Origin: Micromonospora sp. RHAY321
GTDB lineage: Bacteria; Actinomycetota; Actinomycetes; Mycobacteriales; Micromonosporaceae
Reading direction: 5' to 3'
Assembly: GCF_023896955.1 (NCBI RefSeq)
Contig: NZ_JAMHIW010000013.1
Location: 62,001-126,000, forward strand
DNA length: 64,000 bases
How positions within the stretch are numbered: the first letter of the stretch is position 1; the number at the start of each line of letters is the position of its first letter. The translations under genes and the position numbers were made by a program. The notes beneath the pieces are model-generated. The model was not told where the DNA came from and did no database searches. It saw only the letters and a list, made by a program, of their open reading frames with translations. Positions 28,662 through 39,482 of the stretch are shown here, piece after piece.

Positions 28662-29079
28662 GCCCGGGGTGGTCGAGGCGGACACCGACCGGCGTTGGCG
28701 ACTGCGGCACCTGCCGGTGCTGTTGATCGCGTCGGTGGCGCTGGCGGCGGTCGCCGCGGTGGTCGGCGGGGCGACCGGCGGCACGACGGCGGCGTTCGGC
28801 GCGGCGGCCGGCGTGGGTGTCACGGTGTTCAGCTACACGCTCACCACCGTGGTGCTGGCCCGGGCCGACCAGATCAACCCGCAGCTGTTGCTGCCGCTCG
28901 GGCTGGGCCTGTACGTGCTGAAGTTCAGCCTGTTGGGTGTGGTGATGGTGGCGGTGGCGTCGACCGGCTGGCCCGGGTTGGTGCCGCTCTGTCTCGGCAT
29001 CGTCGCCGGGGTGGCGGTGTGGACCGCGGTGCACATCTGGTGGCTGACCACCGTCCACGCGCGTCGATCGCGTAGCTGA
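28654..29079 (+). CDS. AtpI-like ATP synthase subunit I
   Basis: Small membrane protein of 141 residues with four hydrophobic segments (residues ~22-40, 45-65, 75-98 and 105-128) and a basic C-terminus (HARRSRS). Topology, size and position just upstream of the F-type ATP synthase genes match the ATP-synt_I family, which helps assemble the c-ring in other bacteria. The GTG at 28654 overlaps glyA by 8 bp; a second in-frame GTG lies at 28669. Sequence conservation in this family is low, so the assignment leans on context. Confidence 0.65.
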   Translation: MAEPGVVEADTDRRWRLRHLPVLLIASVALAAVAAVVGGATGGTTAAFGAAAGVGVTVFSYTLTTVVLARADQINPQLLLPLGLGLYVLKFSLLGVVMVAVASTGWPGLVPLCLGIVAGVAVWTAVHIWWLTTVHARRSRS

Positions 29080-29080
29080 G

Positions 29081-29110
29081 CTGGCGATCGGCTGACCTGG
29101 CGATCGGCTG
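29081..29110. repeat. 14-bp direct repeat
   Basis: CTGGCGATCGGCTG occurs at 29081-29094 and again at 29097-29110, immediately after the AtpI-like stop codon. It is probably a slippage duplication and has no clear function. Confidence 0.6.
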
Positions 29111-29216
29111 GTCGTCTCATCCATCGGACGCGCGACAAGCTGTCGGCCACCGGTCATTCTCTCATGGCCGGAAGGGGAGTAGCGTGCCCACAGACGACGC
29201 GGCCCCCGGATGCCCA

Positions 29217-29232
29217 CACAACGACGGTTGTG
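29217..29232. promoter_or_regulatory. Inverted repeat in the ATP synthase promoter region
   Basis: CACAAC and GTTGTG flank a 4-nt spacer, 52 bp upstream of the AtpZ-like start and within the 204-bp gap where the main atp promoter should lie. It could be an operator; the evidence is the symmetry alone. Confidence 0.35.
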
Positions 29233-29283
29233 CGGGGGGTGAGGCACAGCCTCGTCTTCCCGGCTGATATCGTTCGCCCCGTC

Positions 29284-29520
29284 ATGGCTGGTGACCAAAC
29301 CCCCCGTCCCGCCGGTGAACCGGACGACATTCCGTCCGGCGCCGGTCAGGGTTGGACCGCGCTCAGCTACCTCGTCGGAGGCATGCTCGTGTGGGGTTTC
29401 ATCGGCTGGCTGGTTGACCAGTGGCTCGACACCGGAGGCGTTGCCACCGGGATCGGCGTCGTGCTCGGTATGGCCGGGGGAATCATCCTCGTCGTCCGCC
29501 GGCTCGGCACGCCTACTTAG
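29284..29520 (+). CDS. AtpZ/AtpI-like small membrane protein
   Basis: 78-residue protein with two membrane helices joined by a short acidic turn (GWLVDQWLDTGG). This matches the ATPase_gene1/AtpZ pattern of a glycine-rich hairpin ending in a basic VVRRLG. In other bacteria AtpZ, with AtpI, forms a magnesium/calcium-linked accessory of the ATP synthase. The ATG at 29284 is the only start that avoids a Pro/Thr-rich non-hydrophobic extension. It lies 11 bp before atpB, so it probably opens the main atp transcript. A separate four-helix AtpI-like gene sits upstream, so both accessory types are present. Confidence 0.75.
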   Translation: MAGDQTPRPAGEPDDIPSGAGQGWTALSYLVGGMLVWGFIGWLVDQWLDTGGVATGIGVVLGMAGGIILVVRRLGTPT

Positions 29521-29531
29521 GAAGGGACGCG

Positions 29532-30329
29532 GTGTTCGGACAGGCGAACGTTCTGGCAGCTGGCCAGGCGGCATTCCCACCCACTGTGGAGGACTTCTAC
29601 CTGCCCAGCATCCTGCCCTGGGGTGCGCACGAGTCGTACTGGTTCACCAAGATCACGGCGATGGTCTGGATCGCGGTCGGCGTCCTGATCATCTTCTTCC
29701 TGGCGAGCTACCGGAACCCGCAGCTGGTGCCGACGAAGAAGCAGTGGTTCGCCGAGTCGATCTACGGCTTCGTGCGGAACAACATCGCGGTCGACATGAT
29801 CGGGCACGCGGGTGTGCGGTTCGCGCCGTACTTCACCACGCTGTTCTGCTTCGTCCTGCTGACGAACGCGTTCGCGATCATCCCGTTCTTCCAGATCTCG
29901 CCGAACTCGCACATCGCCTTCCCGGCGATCCTCGCGATCATCAGCTACGTGCTGTTCAACTACATCGGCATCAGGCAGCACGGCTTCGTGAAGTACTTCA
30001 AGAACTCGCTGATCCCGCCGGCACCCTGGTACATCCTGCCGCTGCTGATCCCCATCGAGCTCTTCTCGACCTTCATCGTCCGGCCGTTCTCGCTCGCGGT
30101 ACGTCTCTTCGCGAACATGTTCGCCGGTCACATGCTCCTGCTGGTCTTCACGCTCGGCGGCTTCGCGATGCTGAGCGCCAACGCCTGGCTGGCCCCGGTC
30201 TCGGTGCTCTCCTGGGTGATGACCATCGCGCTCACCTTCCTCGAGTTCCTGGTGATCGTCCTGCAGGCCTACGTCTTCACCGTCCTGACCGCCAGCTACG
30301 TGCAGGGCGCGCTCGCCGAAGAGCACTGA
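29532..30329 (+). CDS. atpB: ATP synthase F0 subunit a
   Basis: Membrane subunit that forms the proton half-channels against the c-ring. From the GTG at 29532, preceded by GAAGGGA, it is 265 residues. Several hydrophobic helices are visible. The essential arginine lies in the conserved PFSLAVRLFANMFAGHM segment, and the last helix contains LQAYVFTVLTASYVQGAL. Length and motifs are normal for actinobacteria. It is followed after 66 bp by atpE. Confidence 0.96.
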   Translation: MFGQANVLAAGQAAFPPTVEDFYLPSILPWGAHESYWFTKITAMVWIAVGVLIIFFLASYRNPQLVPTKKQWFAESIYGFVRNNIAVDMIGHAGVRFAPYFTTLFCFVLLTNAFAIIPFFQISPNSHIAFPAILAIISYVLFNYIGIRQHGFVKYFKNSLIPPAPWYILPLLIPIELFSTFIVRPFSLAVRLFANMFAGHMLLLVFTLGGFAMLSANAWLAPVSVLSWVMTIALTFLEFLVIVLQAYVFTVLTASYVQGALAEEH

Positions 30330-30377
30330 TCCACCGCACCAACCGTTGTCGTCCCGCGTGAGAGTCACGCGTGATAA

Positions 30378-30638
<261 letters not shown>

Positions 30639-30666
30639 TCCCGCCCTTCTCGACCGGGAGGTAACC

Positions 30667-31206
30667 ATGTATTTCCTCGCCGCTGAGGGTGGTGAGTCGA
30701 CCCACAACCCGATCATCCCGCTCTGGCAGGAGGTCGTGGTCGGTACGGTCGCCTTCGCTGTGCTCTGCTTCGTGCTGATGAAGTTCGTCTTCCCCCGCAT
30801 GGAGCAGACGTTCCAGGCTCGGGTCGACGCGATCGAGGGCGGCATCAAGCGCGCCGAGGCCGCTCAGGCCGAGGCGAACCAGCTGCTCGAGCAGTACCGT
30901 GCCCAGCTCGCCGAAGCCCGGACCGACGCCGCGAAGATCCGCGACGACGCCCGGGCCGACGCCGAGGGGATCCGGCAGGACGTCCTCGCCAAGGCACGGG
31001 AGGAATCCGACCGGATCATCCAGGCCGGCAAGGACCAGCTCGCCGCCGAGCGGGCCACCATCGTGCGCGAACTGCGCTCCGAGGTTGGCGCGATCGCGGT
31101 GGACCTGGCCAGCAAGATCGTCGGCGAGTCGCTGGCCGACGAGGCGCGGCGCAAGGGCACCGTCGACCGGTTCCTGAGCGGTCTCGAGAGCACGGGGGCC
31201 CGCTGA
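30667..31206 (+). CDS. atpF: ATP synthase F0 subunit b
   Basis: Peripheral-stalk subunit of 179 residues. One membrane helix (~20-45, VVVGTVAFAVLCFVLMKFVF) is followed by a long Ala/Glu/Arg-rich coiled coil (ARVDAIEGGIKRAEAAQAEA onward) that reaches to F1. CGGGAGG precedes the ATG. The stop overlaps the atpH start by one base, so translation of b and delta is coupled. No second b or b-delta fusion is seen, unlike in mycobacteria. Confidence 0.96.
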   Translation: MYFLAAEGGESTHNPIIPLWQEVVVGTVAFAVLCFVLMKFVFPRMEQTFQARVDAIEGGIKRAEAAQAEANQLLEQYRAQLAEARTDAAKIRDDARADAEGIRQDVLAKAREESDRIIQAGKDQLAAERATIVRELRSEVGAIAVDLASKIVGESLADEARRKGTVDRFLSGLESTGAR

Positions 31207-32027
31207 TGCAGGCCGCCAGCCGGGAGTCGTACAAGATCGCGGCCGAGAGCCTTGACGCGTACGTCCGCGGCACCGACCCGGTCGCGGTGGCCCACGCGGC
31301 GAACGACCTGCTCGCCGTCGCCGGGCTGCTGCGGCGGGAGCCGCGGTTGCGCCGGGCGCTCTCGGACCCGGCCCGGTCCGGCGCGGACCGCGCCGAACTG
31401 CTCGGCGGAATGCTGCGCGGCAAGATCGGCGACGGGGCGATCGACCTGCTCGCCTCGGTGGTCTCCGGCCGCTGGTCGACCCCGACCGAGCTTCTCGACG
31501 GCGTCGAGCGGCTCGGCGTGGAGGCCGTGCTGGCCAGCGTCGACGCGACCGGCGACCTGGGCGAGGTCGAGGACGAGCTGTTCCGTTTCGGGCAGGTCGT
31601 CGCCGGCCAGCCCGAGCTCGCCGCGGTGCTGTCCAACTCGGCGGCCCCGCTGGACCAGCGGGGCGTCCTGGTCGGCGAGCTCCTCGCCGGCAAGGCGCAC
31701 CTGTCCACCGTCCGCCTCATCGAGGTGGCGCTGGCCGGCTTCGGGGGGCGTTCCTTCGCCGGATCGCTCACCCGGCTCGTGGAACTCGCCGCAGAACGGC
31801 GGGACCGTCAGGTGGCGTACGTCACCGTGGCGGCCCCGTTGAGTGACGAGGAAGAGCAGCGCCTGGGCGCGAGCCTCGCCGCGATATACGGTCGAGAGGT
31901 CTCCGTCAAGCAGACGGTCGACCCCCACGTCCTGGGTGGCGTGAGCGTGCGGGTCGGCTCCGACCTGTACGACGGCACCATCCTGCGCCGCCTCAACGAG
32001 ACCCGCAACGCGCTCGCGAAGCGCTAA
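31206..32027 (+). CDS. atpH: ATP synthase F1 subunit delta
   Basis: 273-residue delta subunit linking the b stalk to the top of F1. It is about 100 residues longer than the E. coli protein; the longer form is usual in high-GC Gram-positives. The C-terminal part is the most recognisable (VTVAAPLSDEEEQRLGASLA, then VDPHVLGGVSVRVGSDLYDGTIL). It overlaps atpF by one base. A 116-bp gap with a direct repeat and possible internal promoter separates it from atpA. Confidence 0.94.
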   Translation: MQAASRESYKIAAESLDAYVRGTDPVAVAHAANDLLAVAGLLRREPRLRRALSDPARSGADRAELLGGMLRGKIGDGAIDLLASVVSGRWSTPTELLDGVERLGVEAVLASVDATGDLGEVEDELFRFGQVVAGQPELAAVLSNSAAPLDQRGVLVGELLAGKAHLSTVRLIEVALAGFGGRSFAGSLTRLVELAAERRDRQVAYVTVAAPLSDEEEQRLGASLAAIYGREVSVKQTVDPHVLGGVSVRVGSDLYDGTILRRLNETRNALAKR

Positions 32028-32070
32028 GCGGCTCCGCCGCCCAGCGTTGGGGCGGCTCCGCTGCCCAGCG
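32028..32070. repeat. 19-bp direct repeat between atpH and atpA
   Basis: GCGGCTCCGCCGCCCAGCG (32028-32046) recurs with one change at 32052-32070, starting right after the atpH stop. A TTGACA hexamer at 32076-32081 follows and could be the -35 of an internal promoter, but no convincing -10 sits at the right spacing. Confidence 0.5.
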
Positions 32071-32143
32071 CCCGATTGACAGACGCCATTCGGACCGGTC
32101 GGTACTAGGTATCCCGGGCCCCTGAATTTTAAGGAAGCAGAGG

Positions 32144-33796
32144 ATGGCCGAGCTGACCATCTCGACGGAGGAGATCCGCGGCGCCCTGGAGCGCTACGTC
32201 TCCTCCTACTCGACCGACGTCTCCCGCGAGGAGGTCGGCACCGTCGCCGACACCGGTGACGGCATCGCCCACGTCGAGGGCCTGCCCTCGACCAAGACCA
32301 ACGAGCTCCTGGAGTTCGAGGACGGCACGCTCGGCGTGGCGCTGAACCTCGACGTCCGGGAGATCGGTGTCGTCGTTCTCGGTGACTCCGCCAAGCTGGA
32401 GGAGGGGCAGCGCGTCAAGCGCACCGACCGCGTGCTCTCCGTGCCGGTCGGCGACGCCTTCCTCGGCCGCGTGGTCAACGCGCTCGGCCAGCCGATCGAC
32501 GGCCTCGGCGACATCGCCGACGAGGGCTACCGCGAGCTGGAGCTGCAGGCTCCGAACGTGATGTCCCGGCAGTCGGTGTTCGAGCCGCTGCAGACCGGCA
32601 TCAAGGCCATCGACGCGATGACGCCGGTCGGCCGGGGCCAGCGGCAGCTGATCATCGGTGACCGGAAGACCGGCAAGACCACGGTCGCCCTGGACGCCAT
32701 CCTCAACCAGCGGGACAACTGGCGCACCGGCGACCCGAAGAAGCAGGTCCGCTGCATCTACGTCGCCATCGGCCAGAAGGCCTCCACGATCGCCTCCATC
32801 AAGGGCCAGCTGGAGGAGGCGGGCGCGATGGAGTACACCACCATCGTGGCCTCCCCGGCGTCGGACCCGGCGGGCTTCAAGTACATCGCCCCCTACACCG
32901 GCTCGTCCATCGGGCAGCACTGGATGTACGGCGGCAAGCACGTCCTGATCGTCTTCGACGACCTGAGCAAGCAGGCCGAGGCGTACCGGGCCGTCTCGCT
33001 GCTGCTGCGCCGCCCGCCGGGCCGTGAGGCGTACCCGGGTGACGTCTTCTACCTGCACTCCCGCCTGCTGGAGCGCTGCGCGAAGCTCTCCGACGAGCTG
33101 GGTGGCGGCTCGATGACCGGTCTGCCGATCATCGAGACGAAGGCCAACGACATCTCGGCCTTCATCCCGACCAACGTCATCTCGATCACCGACGGCCAGA
33201 TCTTCCTGGAGACCGACCTGTTCAACCAGGGCGTCCGTCCGGCGATCAACGTCGGCACCTCGGTCTCCCGGGTCGGTGGCGCCGCGCAGGTGAAGCCGAT
33301 GAAGAAGGTCGCCGGTTCGCTGCGGCTCAACCTGGCCCAGTACCGCGAGCTGGAGGCGTTCGCCGCCTTCGCCTCCGACCTGGACAAGGCCTCCCGGGCC
33401 CAGCTGGACCGCGGTTCGCGCCTGGTCGAGCTGCTCAAGCAGCCGAACTACTCGCCGTTCCCGGTGCAGGAGCAGGTCGTCTCGGTCTGGGCCGGCACCG
33501 AGGGCAAGCTGGACGACATTCCGGTGGGTGACGTCCGGCGCTTCGAGTCGGAGTTCCTCCAGTACCTGCGGCACAAGCACGCGGGTGTGCTGGCCGGGAT
33601 CGCCGACAACCAGTGGAACGACGACATCATCGGCTCCCTGGACAACGCGATCAGCGAGTTCAAGCAGGTCTTCCTCGGCAAGGGCGACGAGCGTCGGATC
33701 AACGACGCGCCGGCCGCGCCGCTGGAGGGCGAGGAGAACCGCGAGACGGTGACCCGCTTCCGCGACGGCGCGACCGACCGCCCGGCCGAGAGCTGA
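32144..33796 (+). CDS. atpA: ATP synthase F1 subunit alpha
   Basis: Non-catalytic nucleotide-binding subunit of the F1 hexamer, 550 residues. The P-loop GDRKTGKTT starts at residue 172. The Q-loop/arginine-finger region is recognisable in [27 protein letters not shown] lies just before the ATG. The C-terminal ~35 residues ([18 protein letters not shown] onward) form an acidic tail that is variable among actinobacteria. It is followed by atpG after 4 bp. Confidence 0.98.
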   Translation: MAELTISTEEIRGALERYVSSYSTDVSREEVGTVADTGDGIAHVEGLPSTKTNELLEFEDGTLGVALNLDVREIGVVVLGDSAKLEEGQRVKRTDRVLSVPVGDAFLGRVVNALGQPIDGLGDIADEGYRELELQAPNVMSRQSVFEPLQTGIKAIDAMTPVGRGQRQLIIGDRKTGKTTVALDAILNQRDNWRTGDPKKQVRCIYVAIGQKASTIASIKGQLEEAGAMEYTTIVASPASDPAGFKYIAPYTGSSIGQHWMYGGKHVLIVFDDLSKQAEAYRAVSLLLRRPPGREAYPGDVFYLHSRLLERCAKLSDELGGGSMTGLPIIETKANDISAFIPTNVISITDGQIFLETDLFNQGVRPAINVGTSVSRVGGAAQVKPMKKVAGSLRLNLAQYRELEAFAAFASDLDKASRAQLDRGSRLVELLKQPNYSPFPVQEQVVSVWAGTEGKLDDIPVGDVRRFESEFLQYLRHKHAGVLAGIADNQWNDDIIGSLDNAISEFKQVFLGKGDERRINDAPAAPLEGEENRETVTRFRDGATDRPAES

Positions 33797-33800
33797 TCCC

Positions 33801-36166
<2,366 letters not shown>

Positions 36167-36188
36167 CAAGCTCGATCTGATCGGAAAT

Positions 36189-36222
36189 AAAAGACTGCCC
36201 CGGCAATGCCGGGGCAGTCTTT
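36189..36222 (+). terminator. Strong Rho-independent terminator after atpD
   Basis: A fully paired 15-16-bp stem (arms within 36189-36204 and 36208-36222) with a 3-nt loop is flanked by A and T tracts (AAAAG ... CTTTTG). It is the most canonical terminator in the window and lies between atpD and the LCP gene. Confidence 0.92.
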
Positions 36223-36333
36223 TGTTCATCTTCAGGACCTACCATCGCCGCAGTCCGTTTCTTGCGGTCGTCGGTTCCGCGCCACCCGAGATACGGTCGT
36301 TCCGCGCGTTCACCTGAACGAGCGTTGATCTTT

Positions 36334-36361
36334 GCAACCTTTCGGCTACGTGCGCCCGTCT
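36334..36361 (+). promoter_or_regulatory. Possible ECF-sigma-type promoter of the LCP gene
   Basis: GCAACCT (36334-36340) and CGTCT (36357-36361) are spaced as expected for extracytoplasmic-function sigma promoters (AAC in the -35, CGTC in the -10, 18 bp between AAC and CGTC). This agrees with an envelope-stress role for LCP genes but rests on two short matches. Confidence 0.35.
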
Positions 36362-36394
36362 CCTGGATCGTGGGCGTAACGATCGGAGATTCTC

Positions 36395-37531
36395 GTGGGT
36401 AAGGCCGGCAAGAGTGGCCGAAAGTCGTCCGTCTGGCGGGGTGTGCCGCGCTGGGCCAGGATCTGCACGGTGTTCGGCACGGTGCTGATGGTGCTCAGCG
36501 GGGCGGTGCTGGTCGGCACCGAGGTGCTGATCGCCCGCTACGAGGGCGCGGTCGGCAAGGCCGACCTCTTCGGCGACCAGGCGGCCGGGGCGCAGGCGAA
36601 GAAGGCGGACATCAAGGGCCCGCTCAACATCCTGCTGGTCGGTATCGACCCCCGCAGCCCGACCGCGCTGCCGCTGGCCGACTCGATCATGGTGCTGCAC
36701 GTGCCGGCCACCATGGACCGCGCGTACCTCTTCTCGCTGCCCCGCGACCTGTACGTCGACATCCCGGCGTTCTCCAAGGCGGACTTCAACGGCACCACCG
36801 ACAAGATCAACGCCTCGATGTCGTTCGGCAGTCGGGTGCCCGGCAAGAACCCCGACGCGGCACGCGGCTTCGAACTGCTGGCGACCACCGTGCAGAAGGT
36901 GACCGGCATCAAGCGCTTTGACGCCGGAGCGATCATCAACTTCACCGGCTTCCAGAAGATCGTGGACGCGATGGGCGGCGTCGACATGTACGTCGAGCGG
37001 GAGGTCAGGTCCGAGCACAAGCAGCCGGACGGCAAGCCGCGCCCCGGTAACACGCGCGGCGAGGGCTACGTCGGCCCGCAGGCGGTCTACAAGAAGGGCA
37101 ACCACCACCTCAGCGGGTGGCAGGCCCTCGACTACGTCCGCCAGCGCTACCCGAAGAACGGTGTCCCGGACGCCGACTACGGCCGGCAGCGCCACCAGCA
37201 GCAGTTCGTCAAGGCGATGGTGGGGCAGGCGTTCAGCGCCGACGTGGTCGCCAACCCGATCAAGCTCGACAAGGTGCTCCGCGCCGCCGGGCAGTCGCTG
37301 ATCTTCAACGGTCGCGGCAACAGCGTCGTCGACTTCGGCATCGCCCTGAAGAACATCCGGCCGAACACCATTGAGATGATCAAGTTGCCCGGTGGGCCGG
37401 TCTTCGAGGGCTCGAAGTACAAGGGTGAACAGTTCCAGCCAGGCGTGTCGGACTTCTTCACCGCCCTGCACAATGAACAACTGGACCCGTTCCTGCTCGA
37501 GCATCCGGAGTTCCAGAACAAGACCAAGTAG
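36395..37531 (+). CDS. LytR-CpsA-Psr family cell-wall glycopolymer ligase
   Basis: 378-residue membrane-anchored protein. A short basic cytoplasmic N-terminus (MGKAGKSGRKSS) precedes one membrane helix (~22-46), followed by an extracellular LCP domain (~75-290). LCP enzymes transfer polymers such as teichoic acids or arabinogalactan from lipid carriers to peptidoglycan. Conserved elements are NILLVGID, SLPRDLYVDIP with its pyrophosphate-binding arginine, DKINASMSFG, VDAMGGVDMYV and ALDYVRQRY ... GRQRHQQQF. It starts at a GTG preceded by CGGAGA. Its place between atpD and atpC is unusual. Confidence 0.9.
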   Translation: MGKAGKSGRKSSVWRGVPRWARICTVFGTVLMVLSGAVLVGTEVLIARYEGAVGKADLFGDQAAGAQAKKADIKGPLNILLVGIDPRSPTALPLADSIMVLHVPATMDRAYLFSLPRDLYVDIPAFSKADFNGTTDKINASMSFGSRVPGKNPDAARGFELLATTVQKVTGIKRFDAGAIINFTGFQKIVDAMGGVDMYVEREVRSEHKQPDGKPRPGNTRGEGYVGPQAVYKKGNHHLSGWQALDYVRQRYPKNGVPDADYGRQRHQQQFVKAMVGQAFSADVVANPIKLDKVLRAAGQSLIFNGRGNSVVDFGIALKNIRPNTIEMIKLPGGPVFEGSKYKGEQFQPGVSDFFTALHNEQLDPFLLEHPEFQNKTK

Positions 37532-37620
37532 TCGTGGCCCAGCTCTCCCCACCCGCGTTGGGGGCGCGTCGGCCAGCCGACTAGACTTTCGACGATCCGT
37601 CGCCGCAGCAAGGAGACAGC

Positions 37621-37902
37621 GTGGCACAGCAGCTTCACGTCGAGCTCGTCGCCGTCGAGGAGAAGGTCTGGTCCGGTGAGGCCGAGATGGTCGTCGCCCG
37701 GACGACCGAAGGTGAGCTCGGTGTCCTGCCGGGGCACGCGCCGTTGCTCGGCCAGCTCGCCGAGCCCGGCCAGGTACGCATCAAGCTCGCCGGTGGCCAG
37801 CAGGTCGCCTACGACGTTGACGGCGGCTTCCTCTCGGTGAGCGCCGACGGCGTCACCGTGCTGGCCGAGAGCGCTACCCCGGTCTCCGCGCAGAGCCACT
37901 GA
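37621..37902 (+). CDS. atpC: ATP synthase F1 subunit epsilon, short form
   Basis: 93-residue epsilon subunit starting at a GTG preceded by AAGGAGAC. Residues ~1-85 are the beta-sandwich ([58 protein letters not shown]). The protein ends eight residues later, so the C-terminal helical hairpin that makes epsilon inhibitory elsewhere is absent; usual lengths are ~120-140. Only 12 bp separate it from the DUF2550 gene, so no frameshifted remainder is hidden. It is separated from atpD by a terminator and the LCP gene and must be expressed from another promoter. Confidence 0.93.
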   Translation: MAQQLHVELVAVEEKVWSGEAEMVVARTTEGELGVLPGHAPLLGQLAEPGQVRIKLAGGQQVAYDVDGGFLSVSADGVTVLAESATPVSAQSH

Positions 37903-37914
37903 GCCGTACCGGGG

Positions 37915-38370
37915 ATGGAGATCGTCGAGGGAATCGGGATCGGCGTCGCGGTCATCCTCGGCGCGGTCCTCATCCTCTTCGTCCGGCGGGCACTGGTCAC
38001 CCGTAGCGGGGGCATCATCCGGCTCAGCGTCCGGGTCACCACCATGCTCGACGGCCGCGGCTGGTCGCCAGGCTTCGGTCGGTTCGCCGGCGACGAACTG
38101 CGCTGGTACCGGATGTTCAGCTTCGCGCTACGACCCAAGCGCGTCCTGTCCCGCAAAGGGCTCGCGGTGGAGCGCCGCCGGTTGCCCGAGGGGCAGGAAC
38201 GCCTCTCCATGCCGGCCGACTGGGTGATCCTCCGCTGTACCAGTCACCACGCACCGGTGGAGATCGCCATGGCGCGGTCGACGGTGACCGGTTTCCTCTC
38301 CTGGCTCGAGGCCGCCCCTCCGGGGGCGGTCTCGCCGCGTATGGCGTCCCAAGACTGGCCTGCTGCCTGA
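37915..38370 (+). CDS. DUF2550 membrane-anchored protein
   Basis: 151-residue protein with one N-terminal membrane helix (~5-25, GIGIGVAVILGAVLILFVRR) and a cytoplasmic beta-rich domain (SVRVTTMLDGRGWSPGFGRF, RWYRMFSFALRPKRVLSRKG). It matches DUF2550, which I recall following atpC in mycobacteria and Streptomyces. Function is unknown. It lies 12 bp downstream of atpC and is probably co-transcribed. Confidence 0.85.
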   Translation: MEIVEGIGIGVAVILGAVLILFVRRALVTRSGGIIRLSVRVTTMLDGRGWSPGFGRFAGDELRWYRMFSFALRPKRVLSRKGLAVERRRLPEGQERLSMPADWVILRCTSHHAPVEIAMARSTVTGFLSWLEAAPPGAVSPRMASQDWPAA

Positions 38371-38394
38371 CCCGCCTTCGCTCTGTCACCGTTG

Positions 38395-38466
38395 GGGTTT
38401 CCGGGGAGCCCACCCGCTCCGGGCGGTCAGGCTTGATCCCTCCGCGGGCGGGCTCCCCGGAAACCC
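38395..38466. repeat. Conserved-loop hairpin, copy A
   Basis: Arms 38395-38417 and 38444-38466 pair at 22 of 23 positions. The 26-nt loop (38418-38443) begins TCCGGGCGGTCAGG and ends CTTGATCCCTCC. The same loop, with one base changed, occurs in copy B at 46274-46299 on a stem of different sequence. A short downstream motif, CTGTCCGTC at 38477-38485, is also shared. It sits between two convergent genes and may double as a terminator. Confidence 0.85.
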
Positions 38467-38511
38467 TCGCGGGGCACTGTCCGTCGTTCAGGCGCGGTTT
38501 CCTGCCTGCCG

Positions 38512-38934
38512 TTACCGGTCTGGGATGGCGACGAGTTCCACCTCGTAGCCCTGGTTGTCGGTGAGGTAGGCGGCGTAGGTGGCCGGGCCGCCGGCATGTG
38601 GATGGCGGTCCGGGAAGAGCAGGGTCCACCCGTGAGTCGGTGCGGTCGCCACCAGGCGGTCCACGGCGGCCGGTGGGCCGGCGTGGAAGGCCAGGTGGTT
38701 GAGCCCCGGGGCGAGCCGGTCGTGGACCGCCCCGGAGAGCGCGGGTGACTGCTCCAGCACCAGGTAGGTCGGTCCGAGTCGCCAGGAGCGTCCGGCCGGC
38801 CAGTCCTGGTGGACGGTCCAGCCCAGCTCGCCGAGGAGCCAACCCCAGCTACGCGTGGCAGCCCCGAGATCGGGAACCCAGACCTCGACGTGGTGCAGCG
38901 CGCCGACGGTCAGCGCTTCCCGCCCGGCACCCAT
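38512..38934 (-). CDS. VOC/glyoxalase superfamily protein
   Basis: 140-residue single-domain protein of the vicinal oxygen chelate fold. Visible motifs are LHHVEVWVPDLGAATRSW at the start, NHLAFHAG in the middle and GYEVELVA at the end. These place candidate metal ligands at the N-terminal His, the central His and the C-terminal Glu. Such proteins act as glyoxalases, dioxygenases or resistance proteins; the specific reaction is not evident. I chose the ATG at 38934; it overlaps the end of the adenosyltransferase gene by 25 bp, suggesting an operon. Confidence 0.8.
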   Translation of the reverse strand: MGAGREALTVGALHHVEVWVPDLGAATRSWGWLLGELGWTVHQDWPAGRSWRLGPTYLVLEQSPALSGAVHDRLAPGLNHLAFHAGPPAAVDRLVATAPTHGWTLLFPDRHPHAGGPATYAAYLTDNQGYEVELVAIPDR

Positions 38935-39482
38935 AGCACATCTCCCGCCGGATTTGCCGTTCTTGACAGGATAAAGAGCAGATCGGAGAGCCGGTTGAGA
39001 TACTTTGCCGGGAGCGTGCTGGTGCGGTCCGGATCGTGGCTGACCAGCGCCCACGCTGCCCGTTCGGCACGCCGGGCGATGGTCCGCGCCACGTGCAGCA
39101 GCGCCGCGCCCGCGGTGCCGCCGGGGAGGATGAAGGAGTCGAGCTTGCTCAGGCGTGCGTTGTACTCGTCGCACCAGCCCTCGAGGCGCTCGACGTACTC
39201 CTCGGTCACCCGCAGCGGCGGGTACTTCGGGTCCGGCTCGACCGGCGTGGACAGGTCGGCGCCCACGTCGAAGAGGTCGTTCTGCACCGACCCCAGCACC
39301 GCCCGCAGTTCCTCGTCGAGCTGGCCCAGGGCGAGCGCGACACCGATCGCCGCGTTGCACTCGTCGACATCGGCGTACGCGGCGATCCGTGGATCGGTCT
39401 TCGGCACCTGCTCGTTGTTGCTCAGCCTGGTCATGCCGGCATCGCCGGCCTTGGTGTAGATGCGCGTGAGGTGGACGGCCAT
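38910..39482 (-). CDS. Cob(I)alamin adenosyltransferase, PduO type
   Basis: 190-residue ATP:corrinoid adenosyltransferase that makes adenosylcobalamin. The N-terminal [20 protein letters not shown] is the ATP-binding signature (TKTGD-type with Ala). [21 protein letters not shown] and [13 protein letters not shown] are the other PduO motifs, with the conserved Arg and Asp residues intact. Its product is the cofactor of the mutase encoded 4 kb away at 43742. The start codon shares the CATG tetranucleotide with the divergent murA start. The same pairing with murA occurs, as I recall, in mycobacteria. Confidence 0.93.
   Translation of the reverse strand: MAVHLTRIYTKAGDAGMTRLSNNEQVPKTDPRIAAYADVDECNAAIGVALALGQLDEELRAVLGSVQNDLFDVGADLSTPVEPDPKYPPLRVTEEYVERLEGWCDEYNARLSKLDSFILPGGTAGAALLHVARTIARRAERAAWALVSHDPDRTSTLPAKYLNRLSDLLFILSRTANPAGDVLWVPGGKR

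Noticed and set aside
37903-37914. A frameshifted C-terminal domain of AtpC
   Set aside because: Only 12 bp separate atpC from the DUF2550 gene, which has its own intact membrane helix from its start.
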